The notes: generated by a model not told the origin, from the sequence alone. A stretch of DNA of 64,000 nt from Bacillota bacterium (GCA_023394875.1 JAEXAB010000001.1:248001-312000); one strand, 5' to 3'; counted from the stretch's first letter, positions 47,308-56,626 are shown. A program made the numbers and translations.

Positions 47308-48088
47308 CTTAAAAAATATTGATGTTTTTCTTTTTGACATGGACGGCACCTTAAATATGGGCGACGTACCTTTAGAGGGCGCAATGGACACTCTCAGAAT
47401 TTTGGGTGATAAGGGCAAACAGGTTTGCTTTGTTACCAACAACAGCTCAAAATCCAAATACGACTATTTACATAAAATTCAAAGAATGGGCTATGACGTA
47501 AAAATAGAACAAATTATTACGTCGGGTATGGCTACCGCTCAGTACATAAATCGCCACCTTCCTTATAAGAGCGCGTACGTATTAGGTACAGATTGCTTAA
47601 AGCAGGAATTCAAAGATTACGGAATTGAAGTAAAAGAAATTCATGAGGACGCCGATATTGTTATATTGGCTTTTGATACCGAACTAACATACGAAAAATT
47701 ATTCCACGCAACCAACCTTATCGGAAAGGGTAAAATTTATATAGCCACCCACCCCGATTTTGTTTGTCCGTCCGATATGGGCGATATGCCCGATGCCGGA
47801 GCTATGATGGCGCTTATAGAAAAGACCAACGGCAGAACTCCCGACGTTGTTATCGGCAAGCCTTGCGCCCCTATGGCGGAATACGTATTCGACCATTGCA
47901 GCGTAGATCCCAAAAAAGTAGCTTTCGTAGGTGACAGACTTTATACCGACATTAAGTTCGGCAAAAACAACGATATGACAAGCATATTGGTTCTAACCGG
48001 AGAAACAACTTTGGATATGCTTTATAAATCGGACGTAAAACCCGATTACGTGCTTGATTCGGTCAACGATTTGCCCAAATACTGCTAA
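47300..48088 (+). CDS. HAD-superfamily (NagD-like, class IIA) phosphatase
   Basis: This 262-residue protein is a cytoplasmic phosphatase of the NagD/p-nitrophenylphosphatase type. Motif I is FLFDMDGTLN, motif II VCFVTNNSSKS, a class IIA cap lies between, and motifs III and IV appear as VIGKPCAP and VAFVGDRLYTDIKFG. The natural substrate is unknown; the group acts on small sugar or nucleotide phosphates. Overlap with the degenerate dehydrogenase-like gene suggests the two act on one pathway. The loop after motif I is unremarkable and the active site is intact. Confidence 0.88.
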   Translation: MIDLKNIDVFLFDMDGTLNMGDVPLEGAMDTLRILGDKGKQVCFVTNNSSKSKYDYLHKIQRMGYDVKIEQIITSGMATAQYINRHLPYKSAYVLGTDCLKQEFKDYGIEVKEIHEDADIVILAFDTELTYEKLFHATNLIGKGKIYIATHPDFVCPSDMGDMPDAGAMMALIEKTNGRTPDVVIGKPCAPMAEYVFDHCSVDPKKVAFVGDRLYTDIKFGKNNDMTSILVLTGETTLDMLYKSDVKPDYVLDSVNDLPKYC

Positions 48089-48129
48089 TTTATTATTACA
48101 AATAATATATTCTATACAACGGAGGAATT

Positions 48130-49047
48130 ATGGGACTACATAATGGTTTTGTAAAATTCTTTAACAAAGTCAACGGCAAAATGGACACTAACCGCCTAAA
48201 TAAGAAGACACCTTTTGCGGATATAGAAACCTTTGTCGACATACCGTACGAAAACACGGGCAACAAGTTCCACCTTTTGGACGTATACCGCCCGAAAAAT
48301 ATTGATGGAAAACTACCTATAATAATAGACATTCACGGCGGAGCCTGGATTTACGGCACAAAGGATATCAATAAGCATTATTGCATGGGACTTGCTAGCT
48401 ACGGTTTTGTAGTAGTAAACGTAAGTTACCGCTTAATCTCCGAAGGTTGTGACGGCACTTTCCCCAATATACTAGAAGACGTATTTGCGGCGTTTAATTG
48501 GGTGGAAAATAATATCGAAGGCTATCAGGGCGACCTTAACAACGTCTTTTTAACCGGCGACAGCGCAGGCGCGCACCTGTCGGCATTGGCATTATCGGTT
48601 ATTAATACCGAAAGTTTTGCTTCTAAATTAAAAGTTCATACCGACCTAAATTTCCGCGCGGCGGCTCTTACTTGCGGCGTATTCGATTTGGAAAGTTTTT
48701 ACAAAATGCGCCTTCCCGTTGTAAAATACCTGTTCAAACTGTTCTTGGGTAAAGATTACAAAAACAGTGAGTTTTTATCCCATATCAGCATAAAGAACAA
48801 CAATCTGGAAGCCTTCCCGCCTGTTTTTCTTAACACCACGGACGGCGACTTTATGAAGAATCAGGTCGGAGCTTTCTATAAGGAAATCAAAGAGCGCAGC
48901 AAAAACGAAGCTGAGCTACTTCATATCAAAAAGCCTACCAAAAACAAACTGGCTCACGTCTACAGCGTGTTGTTCCCCGAATGGGAAGAATCGGTGCAGA
49001 CTACCGACGCTTTGATTGCTTTTTTCAAAAAATATTTAGCAAAGTAA
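48130..49047 (+). CDS. Alpha/beta hydrolase (esterase/lipase, HSL-like)
   Basis: The 305-residue protein has the oxyanion motif DIHGGAWIYG and the nucleophile motif GDSAGAHLSA, typical of the hormone-sensitive-lipase-type esterases. Histidine in LAHVYSVLFPEW is the likely third catalytic residue. There is no signal peptide, so it acts in the cytoplasm. It has its own strong GGAGGA ribosome site 42 bases after the HAD gene and precedes a lipoprotein gene by 9 bases. The substrate cannot be told from the sequence. Confidence 0.88.
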   Translation: MGLHNGFVKFFNKVNGKMDTNRLNKKTPFADIETFVDIPYENTGNKFHLLDVYRPKNIDGKLPIIIDIHGGAWIYGTKDINKHYCMGLASYGFVVVNVSYRLISEGCDGTFPNILEDVFAAFNWVENNIEGYQGDLNNVFLTGDSAGAHLSALALSVINTESFASKLKVHTDLNFRAAALTCGVFDLESFYKMRLPVVKYLFKLFLGKDYKNSEFLSHISIKNNNLEAFPPVFLNTTDGDFMKNQVGAFYKEIKERSKNEAELLHIKKPTKNKLAHVYSVLFPEWEESVQTTDALIAFFKKYLAK

Positions 49048-49056
49048 GAGGTTTCA

Positions 49057-49857
49057 ATGAAAAAATTAGTTGTACTTATAATGGTTATAGCCGTGTTTGC
49101 CTTAGTTTTAACGGGCTGTAACTCTGTAGCATCACCCACTATGGCTTGGGCAGATGCCGAAATTCTTAGTTACGACATTACCGATACGTCTTCCAAAGAA
49201 AAGCTCGGCACTATGACGATAACCACTCTTAGGACGACAACGGATAATGCCTTAAACGGCAGAAACTATTCTTCCAACACAAAAACTATTATCGACATAG
49301 AAACAAACGCCGTAAAAACCCAAAGCGTAGTATTGTCCAACGCCTATACCGCTCTTGCAATGTCCAAAACTTATGAAGATAAGCAAAACGCTGACAACAA
49401 TTATTCTTTAGAAGCCCGCCAGGTTGGCAAAAACTATGTTTATTCTATTAATGGTCAAGCCGAACAGAAAATCAAGACCGGCGCTAAAAATACATTCAGT
49501 GAGTTTATTTATCAATACATAAGATGCTATCCTATGTCCTCTGCTCCCGCTTCTATTGCAATAGCCAACCCGCTTAACAATCAGGTATCGACCGTATCTG
49601 TGGTAAACAGCGAAGCCGAAGAGCGTCTTACTATTAACTATCCCGAAGACACAAAGGAAATAAACTGTAATATTTTATTAATTAAACTCTCCGACAAACC
49701 TGTGGGAAAAGGAATTTACGTATCCTTTATTCCCGATAAGGCAGAATATGAAATTCAAGGACTGTCTATGACGCCCAGCAAGAAAATTCCCGCCAAAATC
49801 GTGGAAAACAATATAACCTACACCCTCACTTATATGAGAGCAAGCGACAAGCTATAA
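49057..49857 (+). CDS. Hypothetical lipoprotein
   Basis: The 266-residue protein has a lipoprotein signal with LTGC ending at Cys21. The rest is rich in Thr, Ser and Asn, with beta-strand-like alternation, and has no motif I recognise. It starts 9 bases after the esterase gene with AGAGG upstream and ends just before the terminator at 49864-49890, so the two probably share a transcript. No function is assigned. Confidence 0.75.
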   Translation: MKKLVVLIMVIAVFALVLTGCNSVASPTMAWADAEILSYDITDTSSKEKLGTMTITTLRTTTDNALNGRNYSSNTKTIIDIETNAVKTQSVVLSNAYTALAMSKTYEDKQNADNNYSLEARQVGKNYVYSINGQAEQKIKTGAKNTFSEFIYQYIRCYPMSSAPASIAIANPLNNQVSTVSVVNSEAEERLTINYPEDTKEINCNILLIKLSDKPVGKGIYVSFIPDKAEYEIQGLSMTPSKKIPAKIVENNITYTLTYMRASDKL

Positions 49858-49863
49858 CAAGCC

Positions 49864-49890
49864 AAGGCGGGTACAAAAACCCGCCTTTTT
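49864..49890 (+). terminator. Intrinsic terminator
   Basis: AAGGCGGG (49864-49871) pairs with CCCGCCTT (49880-49887) around an 8-base loop, and T bases follow. It ends the esterase-lipoprotein unit. Confidence 0.85.
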
Positions 49891-49929
49891 CTTATATTTT
49901 TTAGGAAAATTTACCCTTTTTCATCTTTG

Positions 49930-49958
49930 TTGACTTTATTAATAAATTATAATATAAT
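49930..49958 (+). promoter_or_regulatory. Promoter placed for a leaderless metalloprotease mRNA
   Basis: TTGACT (49930-49935), 17 bases and TATAAT (49953-49958). Only six bases separate the -10 box from the ATG at 49965, so transcription should start at or next to the start codon. No ribosome site is present. Confidence 0.7.
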
Positions 49959-49964
49959 TTAACT

Positions 49965-52766
49965 ATGAAAAAACTGTGTTTTGTTCTTATTATGACAGTT
50001 TTGTTAAGTTTGGTCCTTGCCGGTTGTATAGTTAATACGACCGCAGTTTTCTATGCCGAAAATCCCGCAATAACTTCTCCCAGAGAAGAAACCGAAGTAA
50101 ACGTGGTAAATGAGGAACAAAAGCTTGTTTCCGCGCCCAATAACGCATCCGGAGATGGCGGGGGACTTACTTCTCTTTCCACAATAACCAACCCGGTAAT
50201 TTTTATTTGTTTTGCTGGTGAACAAGTTCTCAACGTAAGAAATACCATAACCGTTGACATAATTAATATGTTCAACGCCGAAGATAATTCCTTAAAAGAT
50301 TATTACCGAGATTTATCTTACGGAAGTTTGACTATCAACTCCATTTTCCCCATTACAAACGGTGATTATTATGTTTACACAGCCCCCAACAACAGAAATT
50401 ACTATGACAATGTAAGTTCTTCCCAACGCGCCAGCGCTGAGGCAGCATTATTAAATGGAGCAGTGGAAGCCGCAAATAATTATTTTGACTATACAAACCG
50501 CAATTTAGACGGCAACAACGACGGTTTCGTCGATATGGTATCCTTTGTGGTAAGCGGGCAAAAGTCGGAATGGGGCGGCTTGCTGTGGCCTCACTCCTGG
50601 TCTCTTAAATCAATATCAACCACACCGAAGAAACTCAATAATATCCCCGTCAACGAATTTAATTTCACTTTCTTAGAGGGTTATAAAGTAGGCTACGTCT
50701 GTCACGAAACAGGACATATTTTAGGTATGCCCGATCTTTATCACTATGATTACAACAAGGATAGGTATCCGGCTTGGGAATGGGATTTGATGCATTATAA
50801 CAACAACACCCCCCAATATACAACCACCTATATGCGCTATAAGTATCTGAATTTCGTAAATGATAATCAGATAGGCAATCTGCTTAAAAGCGGAGATTAT
50901 ACCCTAAAACCCACCACAATATCAACGCAAAACGATATACTTGCATACAAGATAGAAATAAATGAGTATGAAAGTATATGGATAGAATATAGAAACAATC
51001 AGGTAAGCACCTATGACAGCGAACTACCCGGCAGCGGTCTTATCGTTTATCGCATTAATAATAAGGTAACTGGCAACACCAACGGCAGATACCAAAGCGT
51101 CCAACACCCAGATGAATTATACGTATACCGTCCTGAAGTACAAAACGGCAACGAACTATCTAATATCGGCTACGCTTACGTTAGTCAAGCTAACACTCAT
51201 TTCCCCAAAATAGGGGTTATTTCTGCCAGTAAGAATTACGATCAATCGGCAATTTATCTAACCAATGGTCAAAATACCGGTATAATAATTACACCTACCG
51301 TGCAAAATGATTTGAGCATAACTTTTACCGTACAGTTAGGGGCATACGACCGTTCTGCTATAAATGAGATAAAAGTTTTGGATACCAACTATCAGATGTA
51401 CTACGGAGAAACACCCCTGCCCAACGTTAAAATAAAATATCAAGGTTTTACTTCTTACGTAACACCGCTGTATTCTAGACTTACTTTCCAATACGACAGT
51501 AGCTTTATCGGAACACAGACAGCTACAGTAACATACACCGATTCCGAAAACACACTTTCAACCGATTTTTCTTTGACAATCAAGGACAAAGTAGCCGTTG
51601 ACGGAGTGACTGTTTCTTCCAATCCGATAAAACAGGAATACGACATAAACGAAAGTATTAATCTTATCGGACTTGTTTTTACCATAACCACCATTTCGGG
51701 CGCGGTGGAACAAAAAGTATACAGCCTGGCAAGTAAAGCCGACTGGGCTATCGAAGGCGTGGATATAACAAAAAGCGGTATTTACAGCGCAAAAATAACT
51801 TATCTTCCTTTGAGCGTATTTTCCTTTGTAGAAATAAGAGTTATGGCGGGGTTAAGCGGTATAATCGTGTTGAAAGAAGATACAATCCCCTTTGTAAAAG
51901 GAGGCAATCCCCTAAGCCTCAACGTAAAGGGAGTAAACACCGATGGCACGTTTAGAAATCTAGAAAGGTATGAATACAGAATAAGCGATTACGACACCGC
52001 AAAATATTTCGAACCGCAAACAATAAGAGTTGTTTATAATCAGAACGAAGAGTTCTATTATGAAACAACTATATACGTAGCAAGAGGCACACTAGAAAGA
52101 ATCAATCTAACTAAGCCTAATAGAACTGACCACGCCTACGGCGCAAAACTTAATTTGGAAGGCGGATCACTGGGGCTTGAGTATCTTTACAACGGGGATA
52201 ACTACCGTATCGATATTCCTATGTATTCTTATTATACCGCTTTTAATTCTTCCTACTCTCCCAGTAAGGTTGGGGAACAATACTTGAGTATAAAAGTGGA
52301 CGGGGCTACTTGTACTTTGAAAGTTTCGGTATTATCCCAAAGCAACGCACTTTTATCTATTGCCGAAAAGGACAAATCTTATATAAATATTTCGGGCAGC
52401 ACAATTTATCTGAAAAAAGAATATTCCGTCAAAGATTTGGAATCGGCTTTTATGAGCTATCTTGATATTTATTTCGTATTAAATAACGAACTTATTATTA
52501 ATTCCAACACTTATCCGAATATGTACGTAGGAAGCAAAGTAAAAATACAGCTCAATAACGAAGAAACGGCTATTATAAATTATAATATTGTCCTTATGGG
52601 AGACACCAACAACGACGGACGTTTTAATGACGCTGATATTTTTGGAATGGTAAGAGCCTTGATGGAAGAAAAAACAAACTTACTGTATCTTGACTTAAAC
52701 GGAGATAATGTATACACTTTGACCGATTTTGTGCTGTGGGTTGCCCTATTGGAGGGTAAACAATGA
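49965..52766 (+). CDS. M6-type metalloprotease lipoprotein with Ig-like domains and a C-terminal dockerin
   Basis: This 933-residue surface protease has a lipobox LAGC ending at Cys21. A catalytic domain follows with VCHETGHILGMPDLYHYD; HETGH is at 247-251 and supplies the zinc ligands, as in immune-inhibitor-A-type M6 peptidases. A bacterial Ig-like segment (about 540-625) and further beta-rich regions come next. The last 56 residues (about 878-933) form a dockerin-like pair of calcium loops, DTNNDGRFNDAD and DLNGDNVYTLTD, which keep acidic or Asn residues at 1, 3 and 5 and Asp at 12. The stop overlaps the next lipoprotein gene as ATGA. A dockerin on a lipid-anchored protease is unusual, since dockerins normally recruit free enzymes. 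No ribosome site is seen. Confidence 0.85.
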   Translation: MKKLCFVLIMTVLLSLVLAGCIVNTTAVFYAENPAITSPREETEVNVVNEEQKLVSAPNNASGDGGGLTSLSTITNPVIFICFAGEQVLNVRNTITVDIINMFNAEDNSLKDYYRDLSYGSLTINSIFPITNGDYYVYTAPNNRNYYDNVSSSQRASAEAALLNGAVEAANNYFDYTNRNLDGNNDGFVDMVSFVVSGQKSEWGGLLWPHSWSLKSISTTPKKLNNIPVNEFNFTFLEGYKVGYVCHETGHILGMPDLYHYDYNKDRYPAWEWDLMHYNNNTPQYTTTYMRYKYLNFVNDNQIGNLLKSGDYTLKPTTISTQNDILAYKIEINEYESIWIEYRNNQVSTYDSELPGSGLIVYRINNKVTGNTNGRYQSVQHPDELYVYRPEVQNGNELSNIGYAYVSQANTHFPKIGVISASKNYDQSAIYLTNGQNTGIIITPTVQNDLSITFTVQLGAYDRSAINEIKVLDTNYQMYYGETPLPNVKIKYQGFTSYVTPLYSRLTFQYDSSFIGTQTATVTYTDSENTLSTDFSLTIKDKVAVDGVTVSSNPIKQEYDINESINLIGLVFTITTISGAVEQKVYSLASKADWAIEGVDITKSGIYSAKITYLPLSVFSFVEIRVMAGLSGIIVLKEDTIPFVKGGNPLSLNVKGVNTDGTFRNLERYEYRISDYDTAKYFEPQTIRVVYNQNEEFYYETTIYVARGTLERINLTKPNRTDHAYGAKLNLEGGSLGLEYLYNGDNYRIDIPMYSYYTAFNSSYSPSKVGEQYLSIKVDGATCTLKVSVLSQSNALLSIAEKDKSYINISGSTIYLKKEYSVKDLESAFMSYLDIYFVLNNELIINSNTYPNMYVGSKVKIQLNNEETAIINYNIVLMGDTNNDGRFNDADIFGMVRALMEEKTNLLYLDLNGDNVYTLTDFVLWVALLEGKQ

Positions 52767-53482
52767 CAAAGAAAACACTAGTTTTTTTTATAATAATTAT
52801 CCTTGCTTTTGCCCTTTCGGGTTGTGTTAATACATCCGAAACAACGGTAGCTTCGATAAGCATATCGGATAGCGCCTTTAAGGACTTGTACGACATTGAC
52901 GAAGAACTCAATTTAGAACAAATTATAATTACGGCAAAGTTTAAGAACGGAGAAACATTAACCATACCCTGTACCGCCGATATGGTGGTTGGTTTTGATA
53001 CCAAAACTTCGGGCGATAAGAGTATGTACGTTGTCTATAAGAACGTAAAAAGCGCGCCCAAAGAATATAAGGTCGTTAACAAAGCTAACCAAGCGGTAAG
53101 CATAACAACAACTTGCCGACTTTTTGTACAAACTCAAGAGTTGCCAAATGCGGCAAGCTACGCTTTTTCCATAAAAGTAGGGGACGTATCCAAAATAAGC
53201 GCAATTAGCTTTACCATAAAATCGGACAGCGATATCGGCATAACCGCCGACAAAATGAATATGGAAATAACCAACCTTCTTTCAAGCTGGCAAGCCGAAA
53301 GTTACCGCGTGGACAAATACACCATAAAAATATTGGTCTATAAAAAATCGGGGTTGGATATTACTCAAGATATGAGCTTTGCCACCCTGAACGTTATCGA
53401 ACAAGACACCGTAAAAGTAACCGTAAATACTATAGTAGTAAGTGATGGAGAGAAAGATTACTATTTGCCCAACATAAAGTAA
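52763..53482 (+). CDS. Lipoprotein with a bacterial Ig-like domain and a cohesin-like domain
   Basis: The 239-residue protein carries the lipobox LSGC (Cys21). Residues about 35-105 read as a bacterial Ig-like (group 3) domain, with YDIDEELNLEQIIITAKFKNGET and VVGFDTKTSGDK marks. Residues about 110-239 have the strand order and spacing of a cohesin-type beta-sandwich: SYAFSIKVGDVSKISAISFT, a middle LLSSW-x, KYTIKILVYKKSG, and DMSFATLNVI. This assignment is by eye and moderate. The start overlaps the dockerin-bearing protease gene by 4 bases, so an on-membrane cohesin-dockerin pair is a natural guess. Confidence 0.6.
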   Translation: MTKKTLVFFIIIILAFALSGCVNTSETTVASISISDSAFKDLYDIDEELNLEQIIITAKFKNGETLTIPCTADMVVGFDTKTSGDKSMYVVYKNVKSAPKEYKVVNKANQAVSITTTCRLFVQTQELPNAASYAFSIKVGDVSKISAISFTIKSDSDIGITADKMNMEITNLLSSWQAESYRVDKYTIKILVYKKSGLDITQDMSFATLNVIEQDTVKVTVNTIVVSDGEKDYYLPNIK

Positions 53483-53495
53483 AAAGGAGATATCT

Positions 53496-54929
53496 ATGCT
53501 AAAAATTATTCCACAGCCAAAACAAATTATTTGTTCGGAAGGGGTAGTCGGCGACGGACTGTTTACGGTATGCGAGCCCAAAATCCCCAAAGAAGGTTAT
53601 GAACTTTATCTCAACGAAAAAGGCATAACAATCTACGCTTCCGATAAAGAAGGGATTTTTTACGCTCAAAAAACTTTGGAACAAATAATAGCCCAGTGTG
53701 AAAAACTGCCTAGCGTAATAATTAAAGACGCTCCCAAATATCCTTACCGCGGTTTTATGCTGGATTGCTCCAGACACTTTTTTACGGTGGAAGAAATCCT
53801 AAAGCAAATCGACGTTATTGCGTCCTTAAAAATTAACAAATTTCATTGGCACTTAACCGACGACCAGGGTTGGAGAATAGAAATAGAAGAATATCCCGAA
53901 TTAACCAAAATCGGCAGCAAAAGAAACTCCACCAGAAACGATAACAAGCCGGTAAGCGGATACTATACCAAAGCCGATATAAGAAAGGTTGTTGACTACT
54001 GCTGCGAACGTTGTATAGAGGTTATACCAGAATTCGATATGCCGGGGCATTTTACGGCAGCTATTGCAGCCTATCCTTATTTAGGCTGTACCGACAAGCA
54101 AATTAAGGTAAGCGAGCATTTTGGTATACATTCTGACATAGCTTGCGCCGGCAAAGAAAGCACGTATATATTTATTAAGAAAGTTCTTGAAGAGATAATA
54201 GAGCTGTTCCCTAGCGATTATATACACCTTGGCGGTGATGAGGCGTTGAAATTAAAATGGATAAACTGCCCGGAGTGCCAAAAAGTTATGAGAGAAAAAA
54301 ACTTGAAAGACGAAGAAGAGTTGCAGGGCTTTTTCCTAAGTGAAATCATTAAATTTATCAATTCCCGCGGCAAGAAAGCCATACTCTGGAACGACGGATT
54401 GTTGGGCGGAAACATAAACGGCGACTATACGGTACAATATTGGAAAGAAAGCAAACGCTTTATCGAAGTTACCGACAATGAAGCGGCTAAGGGAAGAAAA
54501 GTTATTTATTCTCCCTTCTTTAGCTTTTATTTGGACTATCCGTGCGGAATGACTCCCCTAAAAAAGGTATATAATTATAAACAGAAGATAAGTTGCGAAG
54601 CGATAAGCGGAATGGAAGCTCCCCTCTGGACAGAATACGTGGATAACGTAAAACAACTGGAATTTATGGCATACCCTAGGATTGTTGCCTTTGCCGAAAG
54701 AGCCTGGTCGGAGGAAGCAAATTATTCTCTGTTTCTTAAAAAGCTTGATACTTATCTTGCCAATCTTAAAAATACAGATATTACTTTTAATTGTAATTTT
54801 AATCCGTCAACACTGGAAAGAATTAGTGAGACGGCGAAATTTTTTAGGAACGCTTTCGATAAAACTTTGAGAGAAGCCTCCAAAGAAATGGTTGCTTCCA
54901 AAAAAGCGTGGAACAAAAAGTACAAGTAA
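53496..54929 (+). CDS. GH20 beta-N-acetylhexosaminidase, no signal peptide
   Basis: The 477-residue protein is a glycoside hydrolase family 20 enzyme that removes terminal N-acetylglucosamine or -galactosamine by substrate-assisted catalysis. After an N-terminal alpha/beta domain, the barrel shows YRGFMLDCSRHFF, FHWHLTDDQGWRIEIEEYPELT, EFDMPGH and the catalytic Asp248-Glu249 in YIHLGGDEA. There is no signal peptide or membrane helix, so it should be cytoplasmic, where it would cut imported disaccharides or recycled wall fragments. It follows the cohesin-like lipoprotein gene by 13 bases with AAAGGAG upstream. Confidence 0.93.
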   Translation: MLKIIPQPKQIICSEGVVGDGLFTVCEPKIPKEGYELYLNEKGITIYASDKEGIFYAQKTLEQIIAQCEKLPSVIIKDAPKYPYRGFMLDCSRHFFTVEEILKQIDVIASLKINKFHWHLTDDQGWRIEIEEYPELTKIGSKRNSTRNDNKPVSGYYTKADIRKVVDYCCERCIEVIPEFDMPGHFTAAIAAYPYLGCTDKQIKVSEHFGIHSDIACAGKESTYIFIKKVLEEIIELFPSDYIHLGGDEALKLKWINCPECQKVMREKNLKDEEELQGFFLSEIIKFINSRGKKAILWNDGLLGGNINGDYTVQYWKESKRFIEVTDNEAAKGRKVIYSPFFSFYLDYPCGMTPLKKVYNYKQKISCEAISGMEAPLWTEYVDNVKQLEFMAYPRIVAFAERAWSEEANYSLFLKKLDTYLANLKNTDITFNCNFNPSTLERISETAKFFRNAFDKTLREASKEMVASKKAWNKKYK

Positions 54930-54935
54930 ATGTAA

Positions 54936-54964
54936 TTGCCTTTATTATAAATATGCATTATAAT
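54936..54964 (+). promoter_or_regulatory. Promoter of the alpha/beta-hydrolase-like and signal peptidase genes
   Basis: TTGCCT (54936-54941), 17 bases and a perfect TATAAT (54959-54964), 27 bases before the ATG at 54992. Confidence 0.65.
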
Positions 54965-54991
54965 GATAAGGCAGTTTTGTGAGGTTTTATT

Positions 54992-56617
54992 ATGGAAATG
55001 ATGACACCTACCCAAGTTTGGGCGGGTTATGACCCTCAAAAAGAGGATCTGAAAGCTAAATTACTGAGCGAAGAGGTTGGAAAACGCGTCTATTCTTATT
55101 TAGCTAACGTTAACGGCGAAGAAGAAGTCAATGTGAAATTGACTGTGTTCACCCCGGATATGCCCACCAAAAAAACCGTTCTTATTGTAGGCGAATACGA
55201 TAGGCTCCCTCAACAAGACCTTATTGACGATTTGGTAAACGAAAAATATATGGTTTGTTACGCCGATTACAGCGAAATCAAACTAGATACCAATACCTCC
55301 TTCCCTGTGCCTTTCTGCTACGGAGCTTTCGAAAAAGAGGGAGACCAAATAAAAAAACTCCCTACCTCACCTAAAGACACCTGTCAATATTTTTATTCGG
55401 TAATAATCCGCAGAGCTATTACTTTTATTAATAAAGAATTAAACCAAAAAGAAATAGTCCTTGTAGGTATAAAAACAGGTGTGGAAATTGCTATGCAGGT
55501 TGCCGGTACGGATAACAGAGTTTTGGCTCTTGCTTGTATTGGCGGAGCGGGATATATGGAATATCTGAATAAGCCGAAATACGACTCCGAAGAAACCGTT
55601 CTTAACGATGAACTTATGGCATGGCTAACTTCGGTTTCCAGCGTGGCTTACGCCAAGCACATAAAAGTCCCAGCCCTGTTTACGGTGGGCAGTAACGGCA
55701 AACTAAACGATATTGACAGACTCTCTAATATTCTAACCTTAATGGCGGACAGCGATGCCCGAATAAATATAAGCCCTAGATATATCGATAATATCAGCAA
55801 AAAGAGTTACGATAACTTTATAAATTGGTTGGAAGGGGTGTTTATTTTCAGCGCGCCCCCCGAAATACCCGTTATGGAAATTAACGTCAATTCAGAAGGC
55901 GCCTTGTACGCTACCATAAATACCGACAACAGTGTGGAAATAACCAACGTAGACGTTTATTATTCCTATGGAGATAATAACCACACCACCCGTTATTGGT
56001 CAAACGCAGCGGGAGAAAGAGCGGGAGAAGCCGACTACTTGGCAAAAATGTCGGTCTCTGAGGAAAACACCCATCTGTATACTTTCTGCGAAGTTACTTA
56101 TAAAAACGAAATAGTTTTGAGCAGTATCGTATATCATATTGATTTGTCAAGCTTCAAAATAAAAACCAACGTTATTAGCAACAACCCCATAGTTTTTCAA
56201 TACTCAATAGGTCTAGGCAGTTTTACCGAAGTGAGAGAGGAAGCTATTATTATGGATAACTCCATAAAAGAAAACATACTTCCCATAGGTATTAAGGGAC
56301 TTAAATGCGACAAAGGCAGTATGGTAGCTTTCTTTAAGCCCCATAGTGAAATTACCGATACCAAACTTTTACAAATAGATACCTACAGCGAAAACAAAAC
56401 TTATACTCTTTCCCTTTCGGTCATTTGCTGCAAAGGAGAACGCAAGGAATATTTCTGCGAAAAGACAATTACCGTAAGCGACAGTTATTTCAGTCTGAAG
56501 CTTAACGTAAACGACTTCAAAGACAAGGACTATTTGCCCCTGGATAACTGGCAATGCGTAAGAGGTCTTGTTATTAATACCGTCGGCGTGACCATCGGCA
56601 AAATTATGTTTATATAA
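54992..56617 (+). CDS. Alpha/beta-hydrolase-fold protein lacking the nucleophile serine
   Basis: The first 280 residues of this 541-residue protein have the alpha/beta hydrolase order: TVLIVGEYDRL after the opening strands, EIVLVGIKTGVEIAMQVAG (about 154-172), then VPALFTVGSNGKL and NFINWLEG at the end of the fold. The nucleophile elbow, normally G-x-S-x-G, reads G-I-K-T-G, with Lys161 at the serine position. The usual hydrolase reaction is therefore unlikely. Residues about 290-541 look like beta-sandwich domains. There is no signal peptide. The gene has GAGG upstream and precedes signal peptidase by 9 bases. Confidence 0.7.
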   Translation: MEMMTPTQVWAGYDPQKEDLKAKLLSEEVGKRVYSYLANVNGEEEVNVKLTVFTPDMPTKKTVLIVGEYDRLPQQDLIDDLVNEKYMVCYADYSEIKLDTNTSFPVPFCYGAFEKEGDQIKKLPTSPKDTCQYFYSVIIRRAITFINKELNQKEIVLVGIKTGVEIAMQVAGTDNRVLALACIGGAGYMEYLNKPKYDSEETVLNDELMAWLTSVSSVAYAKHIKVPALFTVGSNGKLNDIDRLSNILTLMADSDARINISPRYIDNISKKSYDNFINWLEGVFIFSAPPEIPVMEINVNSEGALYATINTDNSVEITNVDVYYSYGDNNHTTRYWSNAAGERAGEADYLAKMSVSEENTHLYTFCEVTYKNEIVLSSIVYHIDLSSFKIKTNVISNNPIVFQYSIGLGSFTEVREEAIIMDNSIKENILPIGIKGLKCDKGSMVAFFKPHSEITDTKLLQIDTYSENKTYTLSLSVICCKGERKEYFCEKTITVSDSYFSLKLNVNDFKDKDYLPLDNWQCVRGLVINTVGVTIGKIMFI

Positions 56618-56626
56618 GAGGCTAAT

